Numbered from the stretch's first letter, positions 34,253-42,280 are shown. The stretch: DNA of 64,000 bases from Pseudomonas citronellolis (GCF_900112375.1 NZ_FOLS01000011.1:62001-126000), one strand, 5' to 3'. The notes: generated by a model from the letters alone, not told the origin. Made by a program: numbers and translations.

Positions 34253-34825
34253 ATGCAGCCGGCCTGTATACCCCTGCGCCTCGTTCGGGGCGCCACCTAC
34301 CGCGACACGCGGCGTTTCATGCAGCCGCGGCGGGAGTATCGCGACATCAGCGCCGTGGAGCCGACGGCGCCGCTCAGGCTGTCGGTGCCCGGCCATGGCC
34401 TGGCGGGCGACTGGCTGGCCTGGGTGGCGGGCGTCACGGGGTTCTCGGACCTCAACCGCGCCCCCGGCCGGCAGAGCCCGCACCGCGTCGAAGTCATCGA
34501 CGACAACACCCTGGAGATCAACGCGATCAGCGGCGTCGGGCAGAAGCCGGTCGGCGGACAGCTGATCTACCAGCCGGCGGTTGACCTGGCCGGTGCCACC
34601 GCCCGGCTGGTTGTCCGCGAGCGGGAGGAGGGCGGCGCGGTGCTGCTGGAGCTGGCTACCGGCGCCGGCATCACCGCTGGCGCCCCGGGCACCCTGGTCA
34701 TAGAGGTGCCTGCAGCGGATACCGCCGCCATCACCTGGATCAACGGCTGGTATCACCTGGATGTCACCTTCCCGGACGGCACCGTCTCGCGCTTCTTCCG
34801 CGGCGCGGTCGCCGTCGAGCAGTAG
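34253..34825 (+). CDS. Baseplate/tail appendage protein, hypothetical
   Basis: A 190-aa beta-rich protein beginning [17 protein letters not shown]. The pattern of a short immunoglobulin-like fold followed by [20 protein letters not shown] resembles BppU-like baseplate adaptors. CTGGAG precedes the start. Confidence 0.65.
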
Positions 34826-34835
34826 CGAGGTCGGC

Positions 34836-35033
34836 ATGAACGACGCAGCGCAGATCGAGCCCTGGGCGGTGTCGGTCGAGGCCGACAGCGTGCCGGTCGT
34901 GCTCGAGCACATCAACGAATACGCGGTCACCGTCGACGCGGCCCCAGAGCTGGTGGTGGTCACGGTAGGCGAGCAGGGCCCTCCAGGCGCGCCAGGAACC
35001 GGGCTCAGCGAGTGGCAAGTCAACGAATGGTGA
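34836..35033 (+). CDS. Small protein with collagen-like GPPGAPG end
   Basis: A 65-aa product with ELVVVTVGEQ followed by GPPGAPGTG. Short Gly-x-y runs are common joints in phage fibre proteins. It lies between two structural genes. Confidence 0.6.
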   Translation: MNDAAQIEPWAVSVEADSVPVVLEHINEYAVTVDAAPELVVVTVGEQGPPGAPGTGLSEWQVNEW

Positions 35034-35042
35034 GGAGGCCCC

Positions 35043-35609
35043 ATGGCCCAGGTTCAGTTCTACAAGGTCAGCAGCTTGCCGGGCACGCTGCAGCCCAATG
35101 CCTTCTACTACGTGCTCAACGGCGGCTACGCCGAGAGCTACATCACCGACCAGTCCGGTACGGCCAAGGCCCTGGGCAACTCGGCGATGATCAACGCCCT
35201 GGTCGGCGATGCCGTCGACGAGGCGGTGGCCACCATCAACGCGCTGGAGATCGTTCCGGATATCGCCGCGCGGGATGCCCTGGCGGCGTCGCTGCAGCGC
35301 AACGTCCTGGTGCTGGTGATCGACGCCACGGGCGATCCGTCGGTGGCGGCCGGCTCCGCACTGTACGCCTACGACCATGCCGAGGACACCTTCAGCAAGG
35401 TCGCCGAGTACGAGTCGATGGACGTGGTGGTGCAGTGGACCAGCATCACCGGCCGCCCGACATCGTCGCCGGCGCAGATCGACACCGCCGTCAGCCAGAG
35501 CCACACCCACGCCAACAAGGCCACCCTGGATCTGCTCGGCGCTGGCGCCGACGGCCTGACCTACGACGGTGAGCCGGTCAGCAGCAGCTGGTCGACGCTG
35601 AACTGGTGA
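35043..35609 (+). CDS. Tail fibre-region protein
   Basis: A 188-aa protein. The N-terminal part (FYKVSSLPGTLQPNAFYYVL) is repeated in the next gene product; the C-terminal part has SQSHTHANKATLDLL, a pattern seen near fibre tips. Confidence 0.65.
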   Translation: MAQVQFYKVSSLPGTLQPNAFYYVLNGGYAESYITDQSGTAKALGNSAMINALVGDAVDEAVATINALEIVPDIAARDALAASLQRNVLVLVIDATGDPSVAAGSALYAYDHAEDTFSKVAEYESMDVVVQWTSITGRPTSSPAQIDTAVSQSHTHANKATLDLLGAGADGLTYDGEPVSSSWSTLNW

Positions 35610-35613
35610 TGCC

Positions 35614-35898
35614 ATGGCTGTCGTCCTGCACCACAAGGTCGTCGCCAGTCTGCCGGCGGAGCTGGAGCCGAACAGCATCTACTTCGTGCGCCGCGGCGCC
35701 GGGTACGACCAGTTCGTCACCAACGCCTCCGGCCTGGTGGTGGCCTATCCCATGAACCTCTCCGTGCCTGAGCTGGCCGTGGTCCTGGCCGATGGCCAGC
35801 TGGCCCGCATGCCGCTCGACGCGCGCGGGGAGATACCGATTCAGCTGGCGGACGGCTCGCTATCGAGCGTGCCCGCCATCGGAGGCCCTTATGGCTGA
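35614..35898 (+). CDS. Paralogue of preceding protein N-terminus
   Basis: A 94-aa product whose start (HHKVVASLPAELEPNSIYFV) aligns with the start of the preceding protein. This suggests a tandem duplication of an attachment domain. Confidence 0.65.
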   Translation: MAVVLHHKVVASLPAELEPNSIYFVRRGAGYDQFVTNASGLVVAYPMNLSVPELAVVLADGQLARMPLDARGEIPIQLADGSLSSVPAIGGPYG

Positions 35899-36100
35899 GA
35901 AGAAACCACTGAGGTTCATCCTCGATGAGCTGGGCAATCCCGTGCGCCTGGGTGAATTCCAGGCCGGAGAAACCCTGCCGAAGGCGGTGTTGCCGGCCCT
36001 GACGGCGTCGGACGTCGGCGCCGATCCCGCTGGCGCCGCGGCTTCAGCCGCAGCAGCCGTCGCCGCGGACAACGATGCACGTCACTGGATGGGGCTGTGA
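35891..36100 (+). CDS. Small fibre-region protein
   Basis: A 69-aa product with RFILDELGNPVRLGEFQAGE and an Ala-rich helical end (AAASAAAAVAADNDARHWMG). It resembles the linker of phage fibres split into separate genes. Overlaps the preceding gene by eight bases. Confidence 0.6.
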   Translation: MAEKKPLRFILDELGNPVRLGEFQAGETLPKAVLPALTASDVGADPAGAAASAAAAVAADNDARHWMGL

Positions 36101-36101
36101 A

Positions 36102-36392
36102 ATGACGCCGAAGAACTGGAAGCTGACCGCCTACACGAACAACACCTGGACCGACGTCGTCGGCGAGACCGCCATCCTGGCCTCGATCCTGGTGGCCAAC
36201 ACCGATCCGGCCAACGCCATCAACGTGCAGCTGCGGCTGTCCGGCGGCGCGGTGATCCTGCCCGCCAGCTCGGTGCCGGCGTCGAGCAGCTACGCCCTGG
36301 ACCTGCGTAGCCTGAACATCACCACCGGCGAGACGCTGCAGTTGCAGGCCTCCGCCGCCGGCATCAACGCCATCGCGTCCGGGGCGGTGTGA
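36102..36392 (+). CDS. Small tail-region protein
   Basis: A 96-aa beta-rich product (NWKLTAYTNNTWTDVVGETA). No family recognised; overlapping structural context only. Confidence 0.6.
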   Translation: MTPKNWKLTAYTNNTWTDVVGETAILASILVANTDPANAINVQLRLSGGAVILPASSVPASSSYALDLRSLNITTGETLQLQASAAGINAIASGAV

Positions 36393-36393
36393 C

Positions 36394-37716
36394 ATGGGCG
36401 CCGCACTGAAACCCCTGCTCAAACGTGTGGCCGTGGGCAGCCCGGCCGCGTTGCCCACGCTGGACCTGGACTTCCTGGCCCAGTCCTACAAGGTGTCCGA
36501 CGGCGCCGGCGGCATGAACAGCGTCGCCTTCGCCGACCTGGTGGCGTTTACCCGGTCGGGCGCGGCCTGGCGCTTCAACGCCTCCGGCGTGCTGGAGCAG
36601 GTCGCCGCCAACCAACCCCGCTTCGACTACGACCCGGTGACGCTGGCCCTGCGCGGGCTGCTGATCGAAGAGCAGAGGACCAACCTGGCTACCTATTCCG
36701 ATGACTTCAGCAACAGCGCCTGGGTGAAAGGTACGCTCACCACGGTTTCCTCATCTGCTGTCGTCTCGCCCGCCGGCGGTACGATGCAGAAGCTGATTGA
36801 GACGACCGAGAATGACCTGCACTCCGTTTACCAGAGCAAGACGGTAGCCGTTTCCACTGCCTATGCGCTGTCGTTCCACATGAAGCAGGGGGAGCGGCGA
36901 TACGTTGCTCTCGCCATCGGCACGTCAAGGACTCAAAGTGCTGTAGCTGTCTTCGATCTACAGGCTGGCGCTGTGGTTCGGACCTATACCGCCGGGAATA
37001 CGTTTGTCTTTACTGCCGCCGGAATCATCAACTGTGGCAACGGAATTTACCGACCTTGGGTGAGTGCCACTACCCCGTCAAGCGGCACTTCGGCGATTCC
37101 CGCGATTTGGCTGATTCCCGATAGCCTCGTAAATACCAACATCCCGACCTACACCGGGGACGGCACTTCAGGCGCCTATGTGTGGGGTGGTCAGTTCGAA
37201 GCAGGAGCTTTCCCAACGAGCTACATCCCCACCACAAGTTCACAGGTAACCCGCGCTGCTGATGTGGCGAGCGTGAATATGCTGAGTCCTTGGTACAACC
37301 CTGCCGCTGGTGCTGTATATGCCGAGTGGGATGCGTCTGGTGGGCTAGCGACGAATAGCCCTGTGTGGGTTCTTCAGGGCAGCGGGACGAACATCATTCG
37401 TCAGCGTGCCGAAGCTGCTCGGCCGCTCTTCGATGTCTACACCGACGGAGTAGCCCAGGCTTCGATTTCCGTCGGGGCTCCGGTAGTGGCCGGAGTGACG
37501 CGAAAAACTGCCGCTGCCTGGATGCTCAATTCATTTCAGGCTGCTGCTGATGGGAGTCTTGGCGCTCCGGATGTTTCGGGCAGCATCCCGAGCGTCACGC
37601 AATTGGCCTTCGTCAAGGCGAATGTCACCGCTGCGTCATTCAACGGCCACATCCGCCGCGTCCGCTACTGGCCCCGCCGGCTGTTCGACAACGAACTGCA
37701 GAGGATCACCGCATGA
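36394..37716 (+). CDS. Receptor-binding/tail spike-like protein
   Basis: A 440-aa protein with the signature LLIEEQRTNLATYSDDF and GAYVWGGQFEAGAFPTSYIP, common in phage tail and head-fibre lectin-like domains. Roughly 36,690-37,620 is AT-richer than both flanks, so the tip appears to have been exchanged. It is probably the host-range determinant of the tail. Confidence 0.75.
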   Translation: MGAALKPLLKRVAVGSPAALPTLDLDFLAQSYKVSDGAGGMNSVAFADLVAFTRSGAAWRFNASGVLEQVAANQPRFDYDPVTLALRGLLIEEQRTNLATYSDDFSNSAWVKGTLTTVSSSAVVSPAGGTMQKLIETTENDLHSVYQSKTVAVSTAYALSFHMKQGERRYVALAIGTSRTQSAVAVFDLQAGAVVRTYTAGNTFVFTAAGIINCGNGIYRPWVSATTPSSGTSAIPAIWLIPDSLVNTNIPTYTGDGTSGAYVWGGQFEAGAFPTSYIPTTSSQVTRAADVASVNMLSPWYNPAAGAVYAEWDASGGLATNSPVWVLQGSGTNIIRQRAEAARPLFDVYTDGVAQASISVGAPVVAGVTRKTAAAWMLNSFQAAADGSLGAPDVSGSIPSVTQLAFVKANVTAASFNGHIRRVRYWPRRLFDNELQRITA

Positions 37717-37988
37717 TCGACTACTACCTTCGCGCCGCCTCTGCTCAGGACCTGGAGCAGGCCCTGCTGGCGGCCGGCGCCGCCTCGCTCGACGACGGCC
37801 AGTTGGTTCCGGCCCAGGGCATCGCTCTCGACATCATCGGCACCTGGTACGACCTGCCGCGGGAAGAGGGGGCCGAGCCGGTGGCGCGCCCGGGATACTA
37901 CGCCAACGTCAGGTCGGAGGCGCCTATCACCTGGCCGGCCGGCATAGCACTGCCCGAACCGGAAACGCCCTGGCGCACCTGGGCCTAG
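37713..37988 (+). CDS. Small protein after receptor-binding gene
   Basis: A 91-aa acidic product in ATGA overlap with the spike-like gene. Position suggests a fibre assembly partner, but no family is recognised. Confidence 0.6.
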   Translation: MIDYYLRAASAQDLEQALLAAGAASLDDGQLVPAQGIALDIIGTWYDLPREEGAEPVARPGYYANVRSEAPITWPAGIALPEPETPWRTWA

Positions 37989-38004
37989 CCCGCACCATCT
38001 CAAC

Positions 38005-38029
38005 AAGCCCGCCACCTGGCGGGCTTTTT
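38005..38029 (+). terminator. Terminator at end of tail operon
   Basis: AAGCCCGCC (38005-38013) pairs with GGCGGGCTT (38018-38026), then TTTTC. It is followed by TTTCTGGAG and the endolysin start. Confidence 0.8.
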
Positions 38030-38046
38030 CATTTCTGGAGAACCGC

Positions 38047-38523
38047 ATGGAACTGATTCAGGTGCGCCGCTCGATCATCGAGCCGGCGCTGTCGCTGCTG
38101 CCTGCGCGGATGAACAGCCCCCAGGCCATGGCGATGCTGCTGGGCATTGGCCTGCAGGAGTCGCATTTCGAATACCGCCGCCAGCTCGGCAACGGGCCCG
38201 CCCGGGGGTTGTGGCAGATGGAACGCGGTGGCGGCGTACATGGCGTGCTCCGGCATGAGGCCTCGGCGAAGCTCGCCGCCGGCATCTGTGCCCAGCGCGG
38301 CGTTGAGCCGACCGACCAGGCGGTGTGGCAGGCGATCGAGCAGGACGACGTGCTGGCTGCCGCCCTGGCCCGGCTGCTGCTCTGGACCGATCCGCAGCCG
38401 CTGCCGGCGCTCGGCGATACCGCCGGGGGCTGGGCGCTCTACGCCCGCGTGTGGCGCCCCGGGACGCCCAGGCCGGTCGAGTGGCCGGCGAACTACCTGC
38501 GCGCGGCAGGGGCTGCAGCATGA
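38047..38523 (+). CDS. Endolysin (lysozyme-fold)
   Basis: A 158-aa protein. The catalytic Glu is in GIGLQESHFEYRRQ and the substrate-cleft stretch is GPARGLWQMERGGG, typical of a phage lysozyme/transglycosylase group in Pseudomonas. No signal peptide, so it needs the holin. It overlaps the spanin gene by four bases. Confidence 0.82.
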   Translation: MELIQVRRSIIEPALSLLPARMNSPQAMAMLLGIGLQESHFEYRRQLGNGPARGLWQMERGGGVHGVLRHEASAKLAAGICAQRGVEPTDQAVWQAIEQDDVLAAALARLLLWTDPQPLPALGDTAGGWALYARVWRPGTPRPVEWPANYLRAAGAAA

Positions 38524-38900
38524 GCGGCCTGCTGACGAAGCCCCTGGCCCTGATGCTGGCCGCTCTGCTGCTGGTCGCCGCCGGCGCCGGCCTGGGTGTG
38601 CGGCTGGCCGACTGGCACTACCGTCCCCAGCTCGATGCAACTGCCGGCCTGCTGGGCATGTGCAAGTCGGCGCGAGACAACCTGGAGTCCCTGGTGGGCC
38701 AGCAGAACGCGGCCATCGCCGGCCTGGCTGATCAGGCCGAGCAGCGCCAGGCGAAGGCTGCCCAGGCCGTGGCCGATGCCCAGCAGCAGGCCGGCCAGCA
38801 CTTCGCTGCCGCGCAGCGGCTGCAGCAGGAGCACGCCGACGGTGAGCAGTGCGGCGCCACCGAAGTAGTTATTGATCACGAACTGGGGCTGGGCAACTGA
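38520..38900 (+). CDS. Inner-membrane spanin (Rz-like)
   Basis: A 126-aa protein with an N-terminal membrane anchor (ALMLAALLLVAAGAGLGV) and a periplasmic coiled coil rich in Ala and Gln. This is the i-spanin design. No Rz1 is nested in it; the likely partner lies 1 kb downstream at 39949. Confidence 0.82.
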   Translation: MSGLLTKPLALMLAALLLVAAGAGLGVRLADWHYRPQLDATAGLLGMCKSARDNLESLVGQQNAAIAGLADQAEQRQAKAAQAVADAQQQAGQHFAAAQRLQQEHADGEQCGATEVVIDHELGLGN

Positions 38901-39073
38901 GTCTTCAGCAGGAATAGTTCCCACAGGCCGGGGTGCATACGCCTGTCTCCGGCCTCCCACTGCTGCCAGGTTCGCAGGCTGCTGTGCACCAACGCAGCGG
39001 CTGCCGTCTGAGATAGGCCGACCGCCTTGCGGGCGGTGAGAATTTCTGCGGGATCAGGAGTAGCGCTGCTCAT
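38876..39073 (-). CDS. Small HTH regulator (Aca-like candidate)
   Basis: A 65-aa helix-turn-helix protein from the ATG at 39073: ILTARKAVGLSQTAAAALVH then RTWQQWEAGDRRM and LWELFLLK. Small HTH proteins of this kind often autoregulate phage accessory operons, including anti-CRISPR ones. It overlaps the spanin end by 25 bases and the upstream gene by four. Confidence 0.75.
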   Translation of the reverse strand: MSSATPDPAEILTARKAVGLSQTAAAALVHSSLRTWQQWEAGDRRMHPGLWELFLLKTQLPSPSS

Positions 39074-39504
39074 GCTCGTCCCGGTACGTGGCTCACGTGC
39101 TGGCCAACTGCTTCCTCTGCGCGCACTTCGCTGAGCAGGTCTTCGGCGACCGGATCGGTAGCGCCGCCGCGCTGGCGGTGCGCCTGATACCAACTGATCA
39201 CAAGACCGGCGACATTGTCCTCGGGGCCGTCGCGCAGCAACTCGACGGGCAGCCCGCTGGCGGTACAGATGCGTTCAATCACAGCCCAGTCAAAACTCAC
39301 GCTGCCGTCGGTCTCGCGCGCCAGGCGTAGGTCGGAGAAGTCAAGCTCTTCGGGGATCGCCACGCGGGCGATTTGCTGCTGCATGTAGGCCTCCACGGCG
39401 CTAGCGATGTAGTCGGTGAGCCGCATGCCTGCGGCCCGTGAGGCGCGAACCCAGCGCCCTTTCGTGGCCGCCTGGACTCGCAGGTGAATCAGGGATTCGG
39501 TCAT
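39070..39504 (-). CDS. RHH-like regulatory protein
   Basis: A 144-aa protein. The first 50 residues (SLIHLRVQAATKGRWVRASR, then RLTDYIASAVEAYM) look like a ribbon-helix-helix. The remainder is acidic. It is translationally coupled to the HTH gene. Confidence 0.65.
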   Translation of the reverse strand: MTESLIHLRVQAATKGRWVRASRAAGMRLTDYIASAVEAYMQQQIARVAIPEELDFSDLRLARETDGSVSFDWAVIERICTASGLPVELLRDGPEDNVAGLVISWYQAHRQRGGATDPVAEDLLSEVRAEEAVGQHVSHVPGRA

Positions 39505-39520
39505 GGTTCGGCCCAACGAA

Positions 39521-39542
39521 AAGCCCGGCAGGAGCCGGGCTT
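39521..39542 (-). terminator. Terminator within reverse-strand operon
   Basis: On the minus strand AAGCCCGGC and GCCGGGCTT pair around a four-base loop, followed by TTCG. It lies between the 94-aa gene and the RHH-like gene, so the two regulators would be made at a lower level. Confidence 0.7.
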
Positions 39543-39547
39543 GATGA

Positions 39548-39832
39548 TCAGCTGACCCAGTTCCAGGGGCAGCGGTCCCAGGCGTCCATGCAGAAGACGT
39601 TAACGTCGTCCTTCAGGCTGCGCGCCGCGTCGTAGTCGGACTCATCATCGATCTCGACGACAACCGAGTAGGTGCTGTCGGCCTCGTTTATCTCGATCTC
39701 GGCACCAGGGAAGTTCTCGGCCAGTTCTTCGGCGATCCACTCGCGGTAGCCTTCGGCGTCGGCTTCCGAGCACTCGGCGCCGAAGTTGTAGTGGCTCTGG
39801 CCGTTCAGAGTGATCTTGGTGATTGCGGTCAT
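39548..39832 (-). CDS. Small acidic protein, anti-CRISPR-like candidate
   Basis: A 94-aa, strongly acidic product beginning MTAITKITLNGQSHYNF and containing AEELAENFPGAEIEINEADS. AGGAG precedes the ATG at 39832. It is the first gene of a reverse-strand operon ending in an HTH gene and has a palindrome-covered promoter, the usual layout of acr-aca loci. No known Acr is recognised, so the role is inference. Confidence 0.7.
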   Translation of the reverse strand: MTAITKITLNGQSHYNFGAECSEADAEGYREWIAEELAENFPGAEIEINEADSTYSVVVEIDDESDYDAARSLKDDVNVFCMDAWDRCPWNWVS

Positions 39833-39901
39833 GATGTTGCTCCTATCAGGAAGCCCGGTTCCGCCGGGGCGGTGGTCGGCGTTTACGCCTGCCATGGGTG
39901 T

Positions 39902-39929
39902 AGAATACGCTCAATGAGCGTATTTGCAA
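39902..39929 (-). promoter_or_regulatory. Promoter covered by a perfect palindrome
   Basis: On the minus strand TTGCAA (39929-39924) and TATTCT (39907-39902) are spaced 16 bp. The half-site AATACGCTCA and its reverse complement, around one central base, span 39904-39924 and cover the spacer and both hexamer edges. This is a strong candidate operator for the HTH protein of the operon. It also lies 25 bp before the o-spanin start. Confidence 0.82.
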
Positions 39930-39948
39930 ATCTTTTTGCGAGGACCAC

Positions 39949-40209
39949 ATGCGTTCGATGATTTTGATTTTTGCGGTCGCGCTGGCGGGATGCGCCGGCC
40001 GGCAGGAAGCCGAGCCGCGCACGGTGCGCGTAGAGGTGCCGGTGGCGGTGCCCTGTCGGGCGCCGGCGGTACAGGAGCCGACTTGGGCCACGGCGAGCTT
40101 GCAGAAAGGTGACACGCTGCAGACCAAGGTTCGGGCGCTGCTGGCAGAGCGGCAGCAGCACCTGGGCTACGAGGCGCAGTTGCGTGCCGCGGTGCAGGCC
40201 TGCCAGTAG
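39949..40209 (+). CDS. Outer-membrane spanin lipoprotein (Rz1-like)
   Basis: An 86-aa protein with signal and lipobox MILIFAVALAGC (Cys at about residue 15) followed by a Pro/Val-rich mature part. This is the o-spanin design. It is separated from the i-spanin by the reverse-strand operon. Confidence 0.78.
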   Translation: MRSMILIFAVALAGCAGRQEAEPRTVRVEVPVAVPCRAPAVQEPTWATASLQKGDTLQTKVRALLAERQQHLGYEAQLRAAVQACQ

Positions 40210-40244
40210 GGTATGATGCCGGCCTCGATCAACAGGAGGTCGGC

Positions 40245-40505
40245 ATGCTCATCATTCGTCAGGGCACTTTCTCTCGGCTTCAGCTGGAGCGCATGGTCGG
40301 CAAGGCGGGCAATTTCGGGATTTGGGAATACCACGTGTCGGCGAACTCCGACATGTTCCCCGGCTACGCGGCTGGTCGCCATGCCGCTATCTCCCCGGCG
40401 GAACCGAAAGAGGGACAGGAAGTTGAAGCATTCGTCATGCTCCGATCCAACTCCCCGCAGGAGGAGTGGCGGCCGGCAGGAAAAGGCGTCGCGGAGTACC
40501 GCTGA
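40245..40505 (+). CDS. Small hypothetical protein at prophage end
   Basis: An 86-aa product with a strong AGGAGG ribosome site (LIIRQGTFSRLQLERMVGKA). It is the last phage gene before attR. No family recognised. Confidence 0.65.
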   Translation: MLIIRQGTFSRLQLERMVGKAGNFGIWEYHVSANSDMFPGYAAGRHAAISPAEPKEGQEVEAFVMLRSNSPQEEWRPAGKGVAEYR

Positions 40506-40645
40506 ATGCTCGGTAGACTCGGCGCAAAACCACCCCTGGAGCCCGCGTGGATACGTTTGCGAAACGCCGAAAAGTGGTGTGTTTTGCCTAGTCAAAATGG
40601 TACGATTTCCAAGCTAAATCAAAGGCTTGGATTGGATATGTCCGC

Positions 40646-40693
40646 TGTATGGGGTGCAAGGGGTCGAGTGTTCGAATCACTCCGTCCCGACCA
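40646..40693 (+). other. attR: 3' half of tRNA-Pro(GGG)
   Basis: The bases from TGTATGGGGTGCAAG to CCGTCCCGACCA match the anticodon loop (GGG at 40651-40653), variable loop, T arm (GAGTG/CACTC) and acceptor 3' strand with CCA of a proline tRNA. The 5' half is absent, and the anticodon-stem left arm is mismatched, so phage DNA joins inside the anticodon stem. The intact tRNA should lie at attL, left of the window, near the integrase. Confidence 0.85.
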
Positions 40694-40705
40694 AAAATCC
40701 CTAGA

Positions 40706-40738
40706 AAATCCAGTCACTTAGCGGTGACTGGATTTTTT
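40706..40738 (+). terminator. tRNA-Pro terminator
   Basis: CCAGTCAC (40710-40717) pairs with GTGACTGG (40724-40731), extended by A/T pairs and ending in TTTTTTT. It is the natural terminator of the tRNA gene disrupted or duplicated by integration. Confidence 0.88.
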
Positions 40739-40959
40739 TATGCCCGGCGGTTTTGTGGGGCTCGGGAATTTTGCCCCACTTTTTGCCCCACCGGAAAATA
40801 CAGAGATTCCTGCGCCTTCTTTCAGTCATGGAGAAGGGGAGGTGGCGCATCCTCTGGATACAGGCTTAGGTTGGGCATCCAAGGCCTAGTGGTAATGCTT
40901 GGGAGGGGCTGGTTGCGTCCAGCAGCAGGCTAGGCGAGCAAGGTGCATAGCGCCATCGC

Positions 40960-41289
40960 GCAGGTTGCAGGCCCGCATGCAGGAGCTGCCCCCCGTTCCG
41001 TCGTCATTTGCACCCCGTTCTGCTGTGAGCTGCACCCCGTGGCATCCACGGGGTGCATCAGGTTCACCCCGTTCATTTTGACGGGGTGCAGGGGACTCAC
41101 CCCGCTCCATGACGAGGTCGTAGCAGACTGGAACATGGTCCCGGCGGGTGATGTAGGCAGCGGCAATCGCCTAGTTGCCCGGCACGATGATGCCCAGGTC
41201 CTCCAACAGGCGGAGCTTGGTCTGTACGGTGCGCTCGGACAGAGCGTGCCGCGCGCCTCTGCGATGCGGCCCTGCACCTTGCTCGACAC
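40960..41289 (-). pseudogene. Fused remnant of rha and O-like replication genes
   Basis: On the minus strand the sequence matches the prophage Rha gene up to GRIAEARGTLC, then jumps into the O-like gene (corresponding to 8491 onwards), now out of frame. The junction is at a shared CTGTC (8076-8080 and 8487-8491 in the main prophage; 41238-41242 here). The iteron array is retained at 40990-41100. It belongs to a second, mostly deleted related phage. Confidence 0.85.
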
Positions 41290-41292
41290 GCT

Positions 41293-41488
41293 AGGGCCTT
41301 TCTATTCACGCAGTGCCAGGGCTGGCGAAGCCTGGGGACATTCGTATGAGGAATCAAATCATGACTGAGCCGGCCTCGACTGCAGTTGGCGGGATCGCGC
41401 TCTACAAGCTCGGCGTCCTTGGTTTCTTCGCTTTCCTGGCCGTCATCCTAGTGATGGCAATGGCCCTGCCGAAGACGGTGCGGGAGTA
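41293..41488 (+). pseudogene. Truncated holin copy
   Basis: Nearly identical to 11986-12175 of the prophage, including the MTEPASTAVGGIALYKLG start. Homology ends at VRE and the frame then runs into unrelated sequence. It is inverted relative to the rha/rep remnant beside it compared with the main prophage. Confidence 0.85.
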
Positions 41489-41529
41489 CGACACCATGCT
41501 CACCGGCATGGGCGCGCGGCGTCACCGGC

Positions 41530-41701
41530 TCCCCCCAGGTATCAGTTTCGGAGTCCTTCCGCCTCACGTAGATCTTATGGCTCAGTTGGCCATCGAACGG
41601 GATCGATATCACTTGTTCGTGGTCGTCAACCGGTGCTGCAGTGCCGGAGATTTTTTCTCCTTGGTACGATTCCAGATGTCAGTTATATCTTTCTGATCCA
41701 T
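41530..41701 (-). pseudogene. Frameshifted small gene with strong ribosome site
   Basis: AAGGAGGT precedes the ATG at 41701, and the frame reads DQKDITDIWNRTKEKK before a stop at 41609. One extra A in the six-A run near codon 16 would instead continue as APVDDHEQVISIPFDGQLSH then IYVRRKDSETDTW to about 41530. It looks like a phage gene broken by a poly-A slip. Function unknown. Confidence 0.6.
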
Positions 41702-41891
41702 GTGACCTCCTTGGTCATGCGTCGCGCCAGGACGGCGCTGGAACCCCTGGCTGATGGTGTAGGAGCCTGGCCAGGGTTTCCGGAGGATAAGGGAGGATGT
41801 CGTGATGATGGCGATATGATTTCGCCCAATTGGATGTGATGTCATGGTGACATTAGATTCGAGCCGGGATCAGTCTGAAAAAGGAGATGTC

Positions 41892-42074
41892 ATGAGCGGA
41901 TCTGGGAAGCAATGGTTCACTGCGAAGTATCGGCGCCAGAAACCCGGGCAGGCTTCTGCCTACACTGGAGCGAAGCAGTTCTTTGTCTACTCGCAACAAG
42001 AGGCCAATACAGCGCTTAAGGCCGAGCTAACAGCACAGTATCCCGGTGACGTGATTACGGTGTCGGCACGCTGA
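41892..42074 (+). CDS. Small hypothetical protein
   Basis: A 60-aa product with AAGGAGAT upstream (QWFTAKYRRQKPGQASAYTG). It lies among phage remnants and is probably one itself. A terminator hairpin follows. Confidence 0.5.
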   Translation: MSGSGKQWFTAKYRRQKPGQASAYTGAKQFFVYSQQEANTALKAELTAQYPGDVITVSAR

Positions 42075-42104
42075 AAAGCCGACTGCCTAGTGATTCCGAG
42101 ATCG

Positions 42105-42130
42105 AAAGCCTAGCCATGCTGGGCTTTTTC
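42105..42130 (+). terminator. Terminator
   Basis: AAAGCCTAGC (42105-42114) pairs with GCTGGGCTTT (42118-42127) with one mismatch, followed by a T tract. It closes the remnant region on the plus strand. Confidence 0.7.
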
Positions 42131-42280
42131 GTTTCAGAGGCATCTTGAAAATTGCAGAGCGCTTCCCGTCAGTTGTGGTGCCAGTCTCGGCGGCCGGCAG
42201 CTCGCTCGGTTCCGCCGGCAGAAGCCAGTACTCGTCCGCTAGGTCGAGTACTGGCGCGGCCAGTTGCAGCTGACGCTCGG

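Noticed and set aside
40506-40721. Open frame running across attR and the tRNA fragment
   Set aside because: It reads through structured tRNA sequence and has no ribosome site.
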